Shown here: piece after piece, positions 33,340-45,484 of the stretch
How the letters are laid out: every line of letters starts with the position of its first letter
Numbering within the stretch: position 1 is the stretch's first letter
NCBI GenBank assembly: GCA_944472155.2
Contig: OX235274.1
Span: 32,920,052-32,984,051 of the forward strand
Reading direction: 5' to 3'
Length of the DNA: 64,000 nucleotides
From: Trichobilharzia szidati
Lineage: Eukaryota; Platyhelminthes; Trematoda; Strigeidida; Schistosomatidae
The notes under the pieces: model-generated
Seen by the model: only the letters and a program-made list of their open reading frames with translations
Databases searched by the model: none
What the model was told of the DNA's origin: nothing
Position numbers and translations under genes: made by a program

Positions 33340-34900
33340 CAATAGGGTTTAATCGATATGACAGATCACAAGGAATGAAAGTATCTTCCCTATTTAGAAC
33401 ATCTTTCAGCTATATCACCAAATGTCTTGGAATCCAGAGGACCCCGCCCAACCAGTCTGCACTCAAACTAACTGTCAAAGATATAATGAGTTGATTCCAA
33501 ATTGTTGTTTGACAACCACGAGCTCGTTCCCAATTTGATCTTATTCCAGTTAACATTCTCCGTGGAAGGTGTAGATTAGGCATGCGCAGCACGTCTCCTG
33601 ACCATCTCAATCGATGTAGCTTTACAACGTTATCGATTGACTTTCGCTCCTTATCCAACACTCAACGCCTAACCTCGATCCTACTCAACCTATGGCAGTA
33701 CCATGTAATACGGCAGATAGCAGTTGGGATGGACAGGAGCGTAATGCCGCGCCAGCTCCTGCATTGACCTAGGTCTCCTTTCTCTGGCAGTTTGAATAAG
33801 TAGCCTTTCTTCCAATCCTCAAGTACCTCGCCCTCTTTCCACACTTTCTCCAGTAGTGGTGCCATCAATTCCGCTGACTTCTCTGGGTCCATTATCAATG
33901 ATTCTGCGGGGATTCCACCTGGTCCTGCGTCTTTTTTTATTATCCTCTTTTCCATTTTTTCCAAATCTTTTGACAAATCTTTGTAGATAGATGTTGTCTC
34001 GTAGACACTCTTACCACCTGCAGTTGCTCCTTTGATTTGTCACTGATGCCTGTCATTTGACTAGTGCTCTGTTGTTGTTAATCAGGCAAAAACTACTGAA
34101 ATTCAAGTAACATCTACGTTCCTGTTTGGTAGGATGTTGCGGGTATTCTTCGCCTGCAGCTTGTTCTGCTTCACTTGCCATAGCTTCATAATATTTTCTT
34201 TTGTCTTCCCCGGGACTCTGCTTTACTCTTTTGTTCAGTGTATTGTAGCCTGCATTCAACTCCTGTTTTTGTTGCTCGTCGATGCACTGGATAATCTTTT
34301 GTTTCACCATCCTTCTCTCTTCTATTAGTCTCCATGTGTCCGTAGTGAGCCACTGTTTGTCCTGTCTCTTCTTTCTGCCTTGAACTTCCATGCAGGTTTG
34401 ACTCCACACCGCTTTCAGGTTGTCCTAGTGCTTTTCAACACTGGTCTCTTCGCTAGTGTTGATATGTGTCTCCGCCTTTTTCCTTATCATCGCAGTGAAG
34501 ATATCCTTTGTATCCTGATCCTTCAGTTTTTGAGTATTGAACTTGGCTTGTGGTCTATCTGTAACTCCTGTTTCTTTGAAAGCTTTCAATTTGATTTGGA
34601 TTGTCCCTTGTACGAGATAGTGGTCTGAGCCAACGTCTGCTCCTCTTCTTACTTTTGTGTCCAATAAGCTAAGTCTCCACTTCCTTGAGCAGTATATTGA
34701 GATGAAGTCGATTTGGTTTTTGGTTCGCCCATCTGGTGACACCCATGTAGCCTTGTGGATATCCTTGTGTTTGTATACACTACCGCCAATCACTAGTTCA
34801 TTGAAGGCACAGAAGTCAGCGAAGAGTTCTCCATTTTCATTCATCTCTCCAAGTGCCTCTCTACGCATAATTATGGGTAGAATTCGCCTGTTTAATGGGA
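33340..34900 (-). mobile_element. Chimeric RTE copy: second-type N-terminus, SR2-like C-terminus
   Basis: Minus strand: endonuclease end (ATWVSPDGRTKNQIDFI, RRGADVGSDHYLVQG; 34868-34425), linker (RKKRQDKQWLTTDTWRLIEE; 34409-34053), early reverse transcriptase fingers (AGPGGIPAESL, WRGITLLSIP; 33976-33700), then directly the C-terminal tail [20 protein letters not shown] and HRLRWSGDVLRMP (33690-33410). The catalytic palm is missing. The front resembles the second RTE type (compare 57815) and the back resembles SR2 (compare 8400). It lies in the ARMC6 intron. Confidence 0.75.
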
Positions 34901-35142
34901 TCGGTCAACTGTCCGTTGGTTTATTCTGGTGCTTAAAATTTAACCTCTTCATATTATGAAGGCCAGCACACATAAAATAGCAAACACATTACACATACAT
35001 AATATCCCTTCAAACTATTTTGTTATTGTTCAAATACTAAAACTAACAACAACAACAACAACAAGAAATGCCAAAAACATTTACCGAAATATTTATAGTC
35101 ACATATATACCTTAAAATTCTAATAAACGAAGAAATATATAC

Positions 35143-35391
35143 CTTAATAAGATATGTGGATACACCAGCTTCAACAAGCAATTTGCCAAGATCAGGTTGT
35201 CGTAGAGTGATGGCGGCAACTACACCAGCTGCATACCTTACAACAATAGGATTTTTGATATGGCCTTCATATACATCGATAATAAGTTGTGGACCAGTCA
35301 CATCATGAAGTGACCAATTAGCAATAGATCGTTTACATGCATCTGAACCACATAATGACTCCAGGAGCATTAATCCAGAACGAATGATAGA
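35143..35391 (-). CDS. ARMC6: Armadillo repeat-containing protein 6, penultimate exon
   Basis: Minus-strand exon of 249 bases (83 codons) from the acceptor AACTTCTTCAG (cut at 35392) to the donor AAG|GTATAT. It encodes SIIRSGLMLLESLCGSDACK through QLIIDVYEGHIKNPIVVRYA and AAITLRQPDLGKLLVEAGVS to YLIK, an armadillo-repeat pattern. Both ends are in phase 0, so it joins the last exon as VSTYLIK-TLDLYMSNATTV. Upstream exons were not found before the assembly gap at 36675 or beyond. They may lie in the gap or outside the window. Assignment rests mainly on the C-terminal tail of the next exon. Confidence 0.8.
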
Positions 35392-35572
35392 CTGAAGAAG
35401 TTAAACAAATAACATGAAAGTAGATGTTTCAAACAATGTTCAAATCATCCTTCATATACAAAGCATATACACAATGGTAACTTGATTCATTCAGGGGGAG
35501 TATTTTCTAACATGGAACCATGTTAACAAATGGAAGGTCAACTTTAGTTTTTAATATAAAATATTCAAGTGT

Positions 35573-35722
35573 TGGTTTGTAGGGATTTTATTGATTGGTT
35601 ACAGGATTTCATCATGAGCTGACATTAGTTAGAGAACCATTGGAAAACCGGCAGGGAGTACTGGACAGCTGTTTCCTCAGTCTAGTTTGGGACTCTTCAT
35701 CAGTAAGCACCCACCGGGGTTC
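35573..35722 (-). repeat. Hammerhead-type SINE, partial
   Basis: Minus strand holds TTACTGATGAAGAGTCCC and GAAACAGCTGTCCAGTACTC with the conserved 3' part; the tRNA-like head is cut at about 35722. Confidence 0.7.
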
Positions 35723-35754
35723 ATTTAATAAGTATGAATAAAAATCAAAACAAG

Positions 35755-35835
35755 TGACTGAGTAAAGAAACTTTTTTCAATAAATTCAGTATCAAGCTGT
35801 ACAATGATATATGATTTACATACATGATTTACCAG
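35755..35835. repeat. PLE terminus scrap
   Basis: AAATTCAGTATCAAGCTGTACAATGATATAT-like wording (given here in outline) resembles the termini at 5240-5300 and 50205-50265. No coding sequence is attached. Confidence 0.4.
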
Positions 35836-35945
35836 GGAGAAGGGAAGGAGATGCGAAGCTCTATTCTAGAACACTTGATCGATTTCTGTCACTTTACCAG
35901 CCCTGACCATGATTTTTTTGCCAAGGTTTCTTCGTTGTGAACTTC

Positions 35946-36674
35946 TAAGGAGAGCAGAGGTGCTCAGTAATCATGCACAGACTAAGCAGAACTCGGGAGG
36001 AACAAACGAGGGAAAATCAAGCAGGCTTTAGGCCAGGTAGAGGGTGCATAGATCATATCTTCACTCTCCGACAGATCCTAGAACATAGACACACTTTTCG
36101 GTGCCCAACAATTGCCATATTTCTTAACTTGAAGGCGGCCTTCGACTCCAAGGATCTAAAGGTACTATGTCAATGTTTGACTGTGAAGGGAGTGCCAAGA
36201 AAGTACATTGCACTAATCAAGGCACTCTACTCAAACTCACGTAGCCGTGTAAGGGCTTATGGGGAATTGTCATCTGAATTGATAACAACCAGTGGTGTCC
36301 GTCAAGGATGTCCACTTTCCCCATTTCTTTTTAACTTCATCACAGATATACTAATGGAAGTATCCGTAAATGAACTTAACGACTTAGGAATCGACTTGTT
36401 ACCAGGGAATAGTCTTATAGACTTAGAATATGCAGACGACATAGTCCTGTTAGGGGAGGATGCTAACAAAATGCAGTCTTCTGAACACCTTGAGCAGCAA
36501 TCTTCGTATGTTTGGCATGCGATTCGCCCCTGTAAAATGTAAGATGCTGCTACAGGACTGGACTACGTCAACTCCTAGCTTAGTGATAGGGAGTGAAGTG
36601 ATAGAACATGTTGACCACTTCACCTATTCGGGAAGTTGCATCAGCACCAACGGATTGATTGGTGACGAAATCTC
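35946..36674 (+). pseudogene. SR2-like RTE reverse transcriptase, cut by the assembly gap
   Basis: Plus strand: REEQTRENQAGFRPGRGCID, TIAIFLNLKAAFDS (motif A), TTSGVRQGCPLSPFLFNFIT (motif B), LIDLEYADDIVLLGEDANKM (YADD box). A frame change near 36465-36490 leads into MRFAPVKCKMLLQDW and VIGSEVIEHVDHFTYSGSCI. The rest disappears into the run of N. This is the best preserved SR2 palm in the window. Confidence 0.85.
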
Positions 36675-37173
36675 NNNNNNNNNNNNNNNNNNNNNNNNNN
36701 NNNNNNNNNNNNNNNNNNNNNNNNNNNNNNNNNNNNNNNNNNNNNNNNNNNNNNNNNNNNNNNNNNNNNNNNNNNNNNNNNNNNNNNNNNNNNNNNNNNN
36801 NNNNNNNNNNNNNNNNNNNNNNNNNNNNNNNNNNNNNNNNNNNNNNNNNNNNNNNNNNNNNNNNNNNNNNNNNNNNNNNNNNNNNNNNNNNNNNNNNNNN
36901 NNNNNNNNNNNNNNNNNNNNNNNNNNNNNNNNNNNNNNNNNNNNNNNNNNNNNNNNNNNNNNNNNNNNNNNNNNNNNNNNNNNNNNNNNNNNNNNNNNNN
37001 NNNNNNNNNNNNNNNNNNNNNNNNNNNNNNNNNNNNNNNNNNNNNNNNNNNNNNNNNNNNNNNNNNNNNNNNNNNNNNNNNNNNNNNNNNNNNNNNNNNN
37101 NNNNNNNNNNNNNNNNNNNNNNNNNNNNNNNNNNNNNNNNNNNNNNNNNNNNNNNNNNNNNNNNNNNNNNNNN
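36675..37173. other. Assembly gap
   Basis: Run of N of about 500 bases. Open frames reported across it are artefacts. Confidence 0.99.
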
Positions 37174-37318
37174 TCTGTGAGTGCGTACTGTGATAAGTCC
37201 CAGACGAAACAGGACGAAACAGCTGTCCAGTACTCCTCACTGGTTTTCCAGTGTTTCTCTAGCTGATGTCAGCTCCTGATGAAATCCTGTAACTAATCAA
37301 ATCCCTACAAACACAACA
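37174..37318 (+). repeat. Hammerhead-type SINE, 3' part
   Basis: Begins at the gap edge. It holds GCGTACTGTGATAAGTCC, GGACGAAACAGCTGTCC and CAGTACTCC, then the conserved tail to AATCCCTACAAAC. Confidence 0.7.
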
Positions 37319-37940
37319 CTTATGAGGTAGGACTTTATAAACTCTGGGATACATCCTAAGTCCAGTGTTCCCCATCGCTTAATGCACTTGGAATTTCGGA
37401 ATGCAACCTTATTCATTTAATATGACAATATTCATTAAGTGATGATTACTTCAAATGGTTTATTTTAACTTAGTTGGTGGATCAGCAAAAAAAATGTTTT
37501 TATTGAGAGTCTGTGTCCTGAGTTGTTGGTTTATACAACAATTCTCTTTATTATTATTATTCACTCTAATTGCTTCTAATTTAATACATCATGCAAAACT
37601 GAAAGGATAAAATCTGGTAATTGCTGTTGATCACGTAAACTAAAATATAAAGCAATTGAATATATTCCATTTTGTTTGTTTATACAATAATTATCATTAT
37701 TGAGAAACAGTCGTTAGTTGTTTTCCATCCGATTGTGACAAATACTAAATGCGATGCAGTAGACAAGTTAATTGTTATGACTGAAAGAGACATTTATTTT
37801 AATTTAAATGTACAATTAACTCGAGGTCAGTTGGCGAAAAACCGATGACTTTAGCTTTCACTAAAAAGTTTGTAGTCATCATTGAGGCTGGTCGCAACAT
37901 CCAGCGCCAATCACCATCAGCGGGAGGGATTTGAAAGAGG
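37319..37940. other. No gene recognised
   Basis: AT-rich sequence, no supported feature. Confidence 0.4.
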
Positions 37941-38430
37941 TTACTTCATTCACTTATCATCTAGGGAGCATTGTCTTCTATACGGATCAGAAACTTGGCG
38001 GCGGGTCACAAAGAATATTTCCAACAGCCTGTTGCAGGGAGACCTTCAATAACAACTGTCTTCGTTCTATACACTGAAGATCAGATGGCCGGAAAGAATC
38101 ATCAACAAGAAACTATGGGAAGGAACAAAACAAGAACCAATTACCCGACAAACATGCAGGAGAAAGTGGAGATGGATTGGACACTCGCTGAGGAGGCCGC
38201 TGGGTGACATCGCGCGTCAGGCCAACGCTCGAGTGGAACTCGAAAGGGAAGCGGTGAGTGGGACGTCCAATGGTGACATGGAGGAGATCGTGTGAAGAAG
38301 AGTTGAAACAGTATGGACTAACATGGATGCAGGTGAAAAGTACAGTAGAAGACAGAAGCAAGTGGAGACATGCAGTTGAAGCCCTATGTTCCACTAGGAA
38401 CCCAAGGGAACAACAACAACAAATGAGGCT
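37941..38430 (+). pseudogene. RTE (second type) C-terminus and 3' tail
   Basis: Plus strand: decayed polyprotein end including TWRRSCEEELKQYGLTWMQV and KWRHAVEALCSTRNPRE, then stop-poor tail CCCTATGTTCCACTAGGAAC and CAACAACAAC repeat. It defines the 3' tail shared with the tRNA SINE. Confidence 0.8.
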
Positions 38431-41190
38431 GGTCTGCAGCTATGATAAAATTTACATTCTCTTAACAGCTCGAATCTTTGTCACAACTGTGATGGTCAGC
38501 ATCTCTGCTGTTAAATCAGAATAGGTCACAGTCTTTGCGGAACTATGTATGATCTCCTTGATGATCACAAGAACAGATAAGAACTGATTTCTTGAGTCGA
38601 ATAATAAAGCTGAAGTACAGTAAAAACGCACAGCAGAGTCGTTTGACCCAGCTTAGTTAGCACGTTAAGCATCTAGACAACAGATTTTCACCAATACTTA
38701 CGGCTTTTCAGGTATGGTAACTAACATCTAGTTACCGATAAGTATAACAACTGTTCCAAACGCTTCTTAATCACGGCTCTTTGAATAACTTCTGTTGTTT
38801 TTAGACGTGTTCAGTAGCAATTTAAGTGGGGTGAAACAACAGTAGAACTAAACTGTTTCTCCTATCCAGATACACAGTATTTCTTCATCACCAGTGGAAA
38901 ATCTATGCTTGCAGTTAGTTATCTTCAGGTTTTAGAAAACTGTCTGTAAGGGAGTAATTATTTGAAAATCCCCTCCCAAACTATCTAACTACTATACTGA
39001 TAATTATTTGAATATTTCAGCTAACTTTGTACTTATTATCCTCACTTCTCCCAGGCTGAATGTTATTCAGTGTTCTAGCGTTTGCATGCCACCTGTTGGC
39101 TTTGTTCCTATCTAATCCACAATTTTAATTCTCCTCTTTACGGTTGTGTGATAGGGTTGGTAATGTGTTGTTTTAAGGTTGTAATTTTGCTTGAATGAAG
39201 TCAAGGGATTTCAAGCTGGGACTGTCTGCGGCAAGGGTTTCTTGTGTGATTCTTACTAACACACAGTCTATCCCATCTTGTTAGGAATATTCTACTTGAT
39301 TCTCAGGACAGCAAAATGCAATTTTTGACAGCTTAAGAATTAGATATTAGTCTGCATCCTTAAGAAAAAAGAAGAAAAAGTAAAGGTTGTACATATCTAA
39401 ATTATTAACAAAATGCTCTTGCTCCTACCATCTACAAGCCTGTTCAGCTTCTTGTCACGAGGATACCCCACCGGCCCTACAGAAATTCGTGAGACACCTC
39501 ACAGGTCAGTTTGTCCTACGGGTTCTAATCTTCCAGATCTTTGAATTCACTTCTCTCAATGAAATATCACTTATCTACATCACGATAATCTTTTCATTTA
39601 CACACTATTATACTCTATTTTGTCTCAACCACCGAGGCCTTTATTAAAGCTAAAACTTACCCTATTTTCATATTTGTTGCTTGCTTAAAGTCCAGTTGCT
39701 TTGATTAAAAACACAACAACACCAATATTTGAACAAAGCTATATTTTCATCGGAAACGTCATAGTTTTCATGCTTAGACCAATATGGTTAGCATTAAACA
39801 TTGCAAATGTATACTATCATTCCAAGGAGTCTCCATCTCCTTCTTGTATATATCTTGTGGATAAACTTACAACGTTGTATTATCCATAATTGTATTTTAT
39901 GCCATTTTGCAGTTTCCCAGGACGTTCTCCCCTTCCTGAAATAGCTATTAATCACGTGGTGGCATAGCATTTACCCCAATATACGCTGTTCACTGAATGA
40001 CCATAACTATCAGCAGGAAACGGAACGAAGTTTGGGTTTTCGCTCAACTTTGATGGTGACCTTAGTGAAGGGTTTAGAAACTGACATTTAAAAGAACCTG
40101 TTCTGATTTTTTGTATAATAATTGAACAATTTAAACTTTTAAAAAATTATTAATTTATGATACTTCATGATTGTAATTTATAACCTAAATGATCGTTCCT
40201 GTAAAAATGGAATGCATTTCTTGTAAACACCAGTTTATACGAAATATAAATTATTATTGTTATTAACTAGTTTTGTTCTACAGTACTTTTTTATGCTGGA
40301 GAATTCCCTGATCTGTATAGCTGCCTAATGACAAGGCTGAAGCAGTTTTGAGTTTTTAATATCTTATTGTTGTTAAGTGGTACCACAGAATTTATTGCAA
40401 GTAATTTTTGTTTGCTGCCATCGGGACATTTTCGGATTGTGTGTAACTCATTAAATTTTGGGTAGCTATTAAGAGGAGCGTGAAGATTGTTTACCAGCGT
40501 TCATGCCACAACACGTCGGTACTGGTCACTACACCGTTAACAAGTCAAATACTCATTTTTCATTCAGGTTAAAGTGTCCGATTTTTATACCTTCTTCATG
40601 TACAATAATTAAACCCTCCAGCATCACTGAGTGGCTATATGCCACCTGTGTTTACGTCACTATTGGAAAATATCTTTTCAAATCTCCTTAAATAGAGTGG
40701 AGTGTAAGTAAATTCCCGATTACTGGTTGAAAGCTTAGCACCGAAGCCAATTTACCATATTAGGACGATGGCCTGCTTGAATTACTGGGCTACCTGAATT
40801 TTAGTCCAACACAATGCATAAAAGTGTCTCTATCTCTTTGTTTTAATCATTAACCTTTATCCGTTGGTGGCCAAATTTACTCATGCATATTTTTAGTTGA
40901 CTTTCAAATTACTTACTGCTGTTCATTCCTTGGTGACGAGAGAGAAATACAATAAGAGATTATTCTATTCTTCAGACAGAAAAGCAGTGAGTCAAATGAT
41001 GTAATTTAGATTACTATTTTACTTGAAGATCCTGGATGAGAAGAAAATATTATGCAGTAAGCTACGCTGAAAATTCTATGTATTCTGTGGGGTTTTTAAG
41101 GCTGAATAAAGGTGCTATTGTTATGATTATTCGTATTAATATTGAAAAATTGCAACCGTCTTTGTTTTCATCGTGAAATAACATCAATTA
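38431..41190. other. No gene recognised
   Basis: About 2.8 kb of AT-rich sequence without a supported exon or recognisable repeat; short open frames only (for example 39387-39647 and 40503-40691). Confidence 0.4.
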
Positions 41191-41194
41191 AATA

Positions 41195-41345
41195 AATTTC
41201 TGAGAAACAGAAGGCACTAGGCAGCTGTCTCATCCTCTTTTGCGACTCTTTATAAGTGCGCCCACAACTCCATCAGAGATCGAACCCGATACATACAGGT
41301 TAGAGGGCGAAACTCATATACCATTCGGGCACTTGGGCTGAAATC
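41195..41345 (-). repeat. Sm-alpha-like tRNA SINE
   Basis: Minus strand: AGCCCAAGTGCCCGAATGG (box A region), ATCGGGTTCGATCTCTG (box B), then a decayed hammerhead-like segment (AAGAGTCGC, GGATGAGACAGCTGCC). It faces the copy at 41458 head to head. Confidence 0.6.
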
Positions 41346-41457
41346 CAGTGACGCGTGAATTTTAACTCTGTCACGATGCAGTAGTTGAATATCGCAGAGA
41401 ATGATGTGGTAAGCGGTATATCATGAGCTGCAAAGTTAGAATTAACTAGTCCAAGAA

Positions 41458-41625
41458 CTCCAGCCCAAGTGGCGGAGTGGTTAACAAGCTTGGTTTCGTA
41501 ACCTGAAGATCTCGGGCCGAGTCCATGATGGAGATATGGGTTCACGCTGTTGAAATTCCTAAAATAGGATGGAACAGGTGTTTAGTGCCTTCTAGTTTGA
41601 AATGGTCTCTCTAAGTGATACTGGT
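41458..41625 (+). repeat. Sm-alpha-like tRNA SINE
   Basis: Plus strand: AGCCCAAGTGGCGGAGTGG (box A region) and GGGCCGAGTCCATGATGG (box B region), then a decayed hammerhead-like segment. It is not a functional tRNA gene; the anticodon arm is not clean and the unit continues into repeat sequence. Confidence 0.6.
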
Positions 41626-42067
41626 TCGTGGCGGACATGTGACAGTTATAATTAATTCGAATTCACACTCCACTCCTATAGTGTGAATATTAAAAACTTG
41701 ACCATAATGTGATGTGGCTTCCTACTTTATTTATTATATATACCTTATTCATATAAAATTAATTGCGATAAGCGAATGATATGCCGTATGTTCACAAGCC
41801 TAAACTTTAACTAAAGTATTGGAACAATTAACTGGTGGACAAATATAAAAATTATCTTTATTCACTGATTTTAGTCAAGTGAAATTCTGAATCTTAGAAA
41901 TTGACAGTTCGAGGATGGCTTACTCTTTGTGAAGGCGTATATATTGTACGATGCCTAAGAGGATGCTAAAAACTAAACAGTAATATGGTCGAAGTCCTAG
42001 CTTGATTTATACAACACAGTGAGGAGATTTTTGATAATCACAATGGTAATAACAATAATGGCTTTCA

Positions 42068-42590
42068 AGTATTGGTTTGTAGGGATTTGATTGATTGGTT
42101 ACAGGATTTCATCATGAGCTGACATTGGTTAGAGAACCATTGGAAAACTACCTAAGAGTGCTGGACAGCTGTTACATCTTAGTTTGGGACTCTTCAGCAG
42201 TACGCACCCTACAAATCAATACTTGAATATTGGTGAGATGCTCACTGGTGACTGGCCGTATTCAGGTAGGTAGTTACCTGGGGTTCTAATGGGAAGTCGT
42301 GACCAGTTGAGTACAAAAGGTCAGGTGTGAGGACAAATACTCGCCGAAGACACTCGCTAGCGGTCGCGCCATGTCGTCAATTGGCAGAAGTTGGAATTCA
42401 CGGACTGGCCATTGGATCGGGTCCTAATGGCTTAACAGTCTATGAGCTCGCCTTATAACCAGAAGGTCCTGGGTTCGGACCCTTGTGTGCCTACTGTCGA
42501 AGAGCCCCAAGCCAGGGTGAAAAAGGTGTCCAGTACTCCCCGATGCTTTTCCAATGGTTCTCTAGCCAATGCCAGATTATGATGAAATAA
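42068..42590. repeat. Head-to-head pair of hammerhead-type SINEs
   Basis: 42068-42205 is a minus-strand partial copy and 42206-42590 a plus-strand copy with full 5' part (GTGAGATGCTCACTGGTGAC), tRNA-like box B (GGTCCTGGGTTCGGACCC) and 3' part. The hammerhead segment of the plus copy is decayed (TGTCGAAGAGCCCCAAGCC). Confidence 0.7.
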
Positions 42591-43450
42591 TGGCTTTATT
42601 TCAAACAGTACTTTTGAAATAATGTGGATCTTTCAGCATGCAATACAATATTGCATCGAATTTCCTCTTTACATACCACAGTAAGAGGAGGAAATAATCA
42701 AGATGTTGTGTACACTCATAATAATATCAGTAAGAATATGAATGTAAAATTAAAGTTTAAGTGGAAATATTAACAACAGTATATTACGGGAAGAAAGAGT
42801 TCCTCAATAAGTTAATAGTGTCATGACTTACACTTTTCTCATCATGTAAAATGAGTGCCAAATGAGGTATCAATGAGTTTGTATACGTAGTCGTTTAAGC
42901 ATAAAGTCTTCTACGATTCCTTTCAGTCGTGCCAGAAGAAACGCAAGGAGAGAGTTGTGTATACAGAGAATTCTCAGAATCCGGTAAGATGATAATCGCC
43001 AATTTCTTGTAGGAATTCAAGTGTCTGTCCACAACAGTATTAACGAGTTGGTTCGGCGACATACCACTCGTCCTACGGACAGGTCGTATTGCCTTCGCAG
43101 GTTAGAAAAAAGTCTTTCTTAACCAGCCCAGGAAAGATTTAGGGTGAAAGGCATTATAAAAGAATAAAAGAATTAACAAACAGTAAACGTGGACCGTTAG
43201 TGATATCAAACTGCCTTAACTTCCTTACGTAGGAGGTTGGAAGACTAGGAAAGATAAGAGAAAAGAAATAATCTGGGATATTAAACATTCTACTTCGTTT
43301 TAGCTTCAGTGCCACCTGGGATACACTAATCATGGGAAAGAACCGGTTGATACAAATCAAGCTTTTTTCATCTTATTGAAAAGCAAATCAGCAGTTAGGT
43401 ACTTCCAATTGCCCACGAGGCAGTTAAACACCGTCAGTTAATTTCCGCCC
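42591..43450 (-). pseudogene. CR1-type LINE, strongly decayed
   Basis: Minus strand keeps the order of the CR1 copy at 30872-31800: tail with TTTGAAATAAAGCC-like end at 42591, then wording like CTTCTACG...CAAGGAGAGAGTTGTG and TTGGTTCGGCGACAT. No open frame survives. Confidence 0.6.
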
Positions 43451-44585
43451 TTATTTAATGCAATCAAAACAATATTTAAACTGTTCAGGTTTATGCACTG
43501 CAATAATAAAAGTTATCATGGCAGATATGATCGCATGTTTTTGTCATTATTCCTCTGAAAGAACCAACAGCAGTAGAAACTAATCATGTACTGTCTACTG
43601 AGAGTTATGCATTGTACAAATATACCAGTATTCGTATACAGTTGAATCTTCAATTGGGAAATAATTACCCTTATCATCCTTAGAATCATTTTCATGGTCG
43701 TTATGTTATTATTGTCAGTTGTAGCAGTATCATAGCATTTTCCGATAAAGTTCTTTCTTATTAGGAGAAAAGTGATCTATGCTGGAGAGAAATAAAGAAT
43801 TGAGGACATTTAAGATCAATGATAAACAAAGTATGCATAAACAAATAAAAAATAAAACACGACCAGATCTAATTTTATTGACAGAAGTCAGAAATGCGAA
43901 GAATTCGGTCAAGCATATCTGCCTTAATAATAAACTTTAAGTTATACAGTTAATCTCTAGGCTGACACACAAGGGGCAAGTAAATCGGAATAATTAAGTT
44001 TTCTTGAAATTCAATACTAAATCTTTTCTGTTTTCACCGCCTGGTTTCTTCTAAAAAGTATAATTACATTAGGACAATGTGAAGAATAATGCTATGGATG
44101 GAATAATAATTTTGCCTGTTATGCGCTTGATTGCATTTAGCAGAAGAATCACTTGGATGTACCTATCGTTTTGATTTTAATATCTATCATATGGGTAGCC
44201 TAGTAAGGCGGCCTGCTTAAAACTTGGGCTACCGAAAATCCCCATTAATTATACTGTATATAATTTGTCTTATGCGCTTTGTTTTAATCGATTAAAATAT
44301 GACCTCTAATGGCATTGTTTACTCTTGCAAGTATCCAAATATACAAGGTATAAGTTCCTGAGATTTTTAGTACAAACTTCGACTGTCTGAGAACTAAAAA
44401 AACTGCTTGCAGTCTACAATAATTCAGCTATGTCCGTGGTGTCTCAAAATGTATTTGTGCAGATTCTTTTGAATGGTTTTCAACCAAATGTCATGCGTTT
44501 CTCGAAGGAGATAAAGAAGAAATATCATAAGGGATTGGTTCACGCCTCATGCCAGATGGTACTGCATCACACGATCTACTGTCAA
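43451..44585. other. No gene recognised
   Basis: AT-rich sequence, no supported feature. Confidence 0.4.
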
Positions 44586-44589
44586 TTAC

Positions 44590-45068
44590 TACTTTTATCG
44601 TGAGCTCACATCGGTTAGAGAATCATTAAAAAACCAGCTGGGAGTACTGGATAGCAGTTTCGTCGTACTTTGAGACTCCTCACCAATACCCACCCACCAA
44701 CAGGTTTAGAATCCACGACCTTCCGATTACAAGGTGAGCTTGTAAACCATTAAACCACTGGTAACCGATGCAATGGCCAGCCTATGAATTCCGACTTCTG
44801 CCAATTCATGATATAGCGAGACCACTAGCTAGTGTCATCAATGAGTGTCTATCTTCACACCCGAACCGTTGTTCCTCACTGGTCACAACTTTTCACTAGA
44901 ACGTAGGTAAATACCTACCTGAATAGGGCTAGTTGCTGATCAGTACCCTGAAGAGTCCCAAACTAAGACGAAACAGCTGCCCAATACTCCCATGTTTCCC
45001 AATGGTCCTCTAACCGATGTCAGTTCATGATGAGACCCTGTAACCTATTAAATCCTTCCAAACCAACC
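44590..45068. repeat. Head-to-head pair of hammerhead-type SINEs
   Basis: 44590-44935 is a nearly full minus copy; 44936-45068 is the 3' part of a plus copy. The plus copy is one of the few with a C at the start of the core (CCTGAAGAGTCCC), but its cleavage triplet reads GCC and stem II has a mismatch. Confidence 0.7.
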
Positions 45069-45484
45069 ACTTATTGGGAGATCCTGGATGAAGGGAAAAT
45101 ATTATTCAATAGATTTTATTGGAGGTTCTGTACACTATATCAACACTATCCAGAATAAAGCTATTACCATTAATGCTTTTCAACACAGAGGTCGAATTTC
45201 ATGTCTCGAATAGCCATTGATTCTGAGATGTAGAGATGATGAATTCTGAACATACTGTATTTCCATTAGCTATCGTATATTTTGTCCATTTAGACTAATG
45301 CGTCATTTCTCTACGTAATCAAAACCTTTGTCTATTGTTTCTAATCTCTGTTTAGGCATCTCCTTCCACAATACACCCCAAATTGCTTAGCACATATTGC
45401 GGAACATAATTACTGGTGTATCTGATTGGTTTCATGTATTCTTTGTTAAATATAATTAGAATTGATTAAAAATGCCCATTAAAA

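Noticed and set aside
36641..37266. Long open frames across the centre of the window
   Set aside because: They consist of untranslated N from the assembly gap at 36675-37173.
41458..41540. tRNA gene
   Set aside because: The tRNA-like segment lacks a clean anticodon arm and acceptor pairing and runs into SINE sequence. The same applies to the tRNA-like heads at 57545 and 60197.
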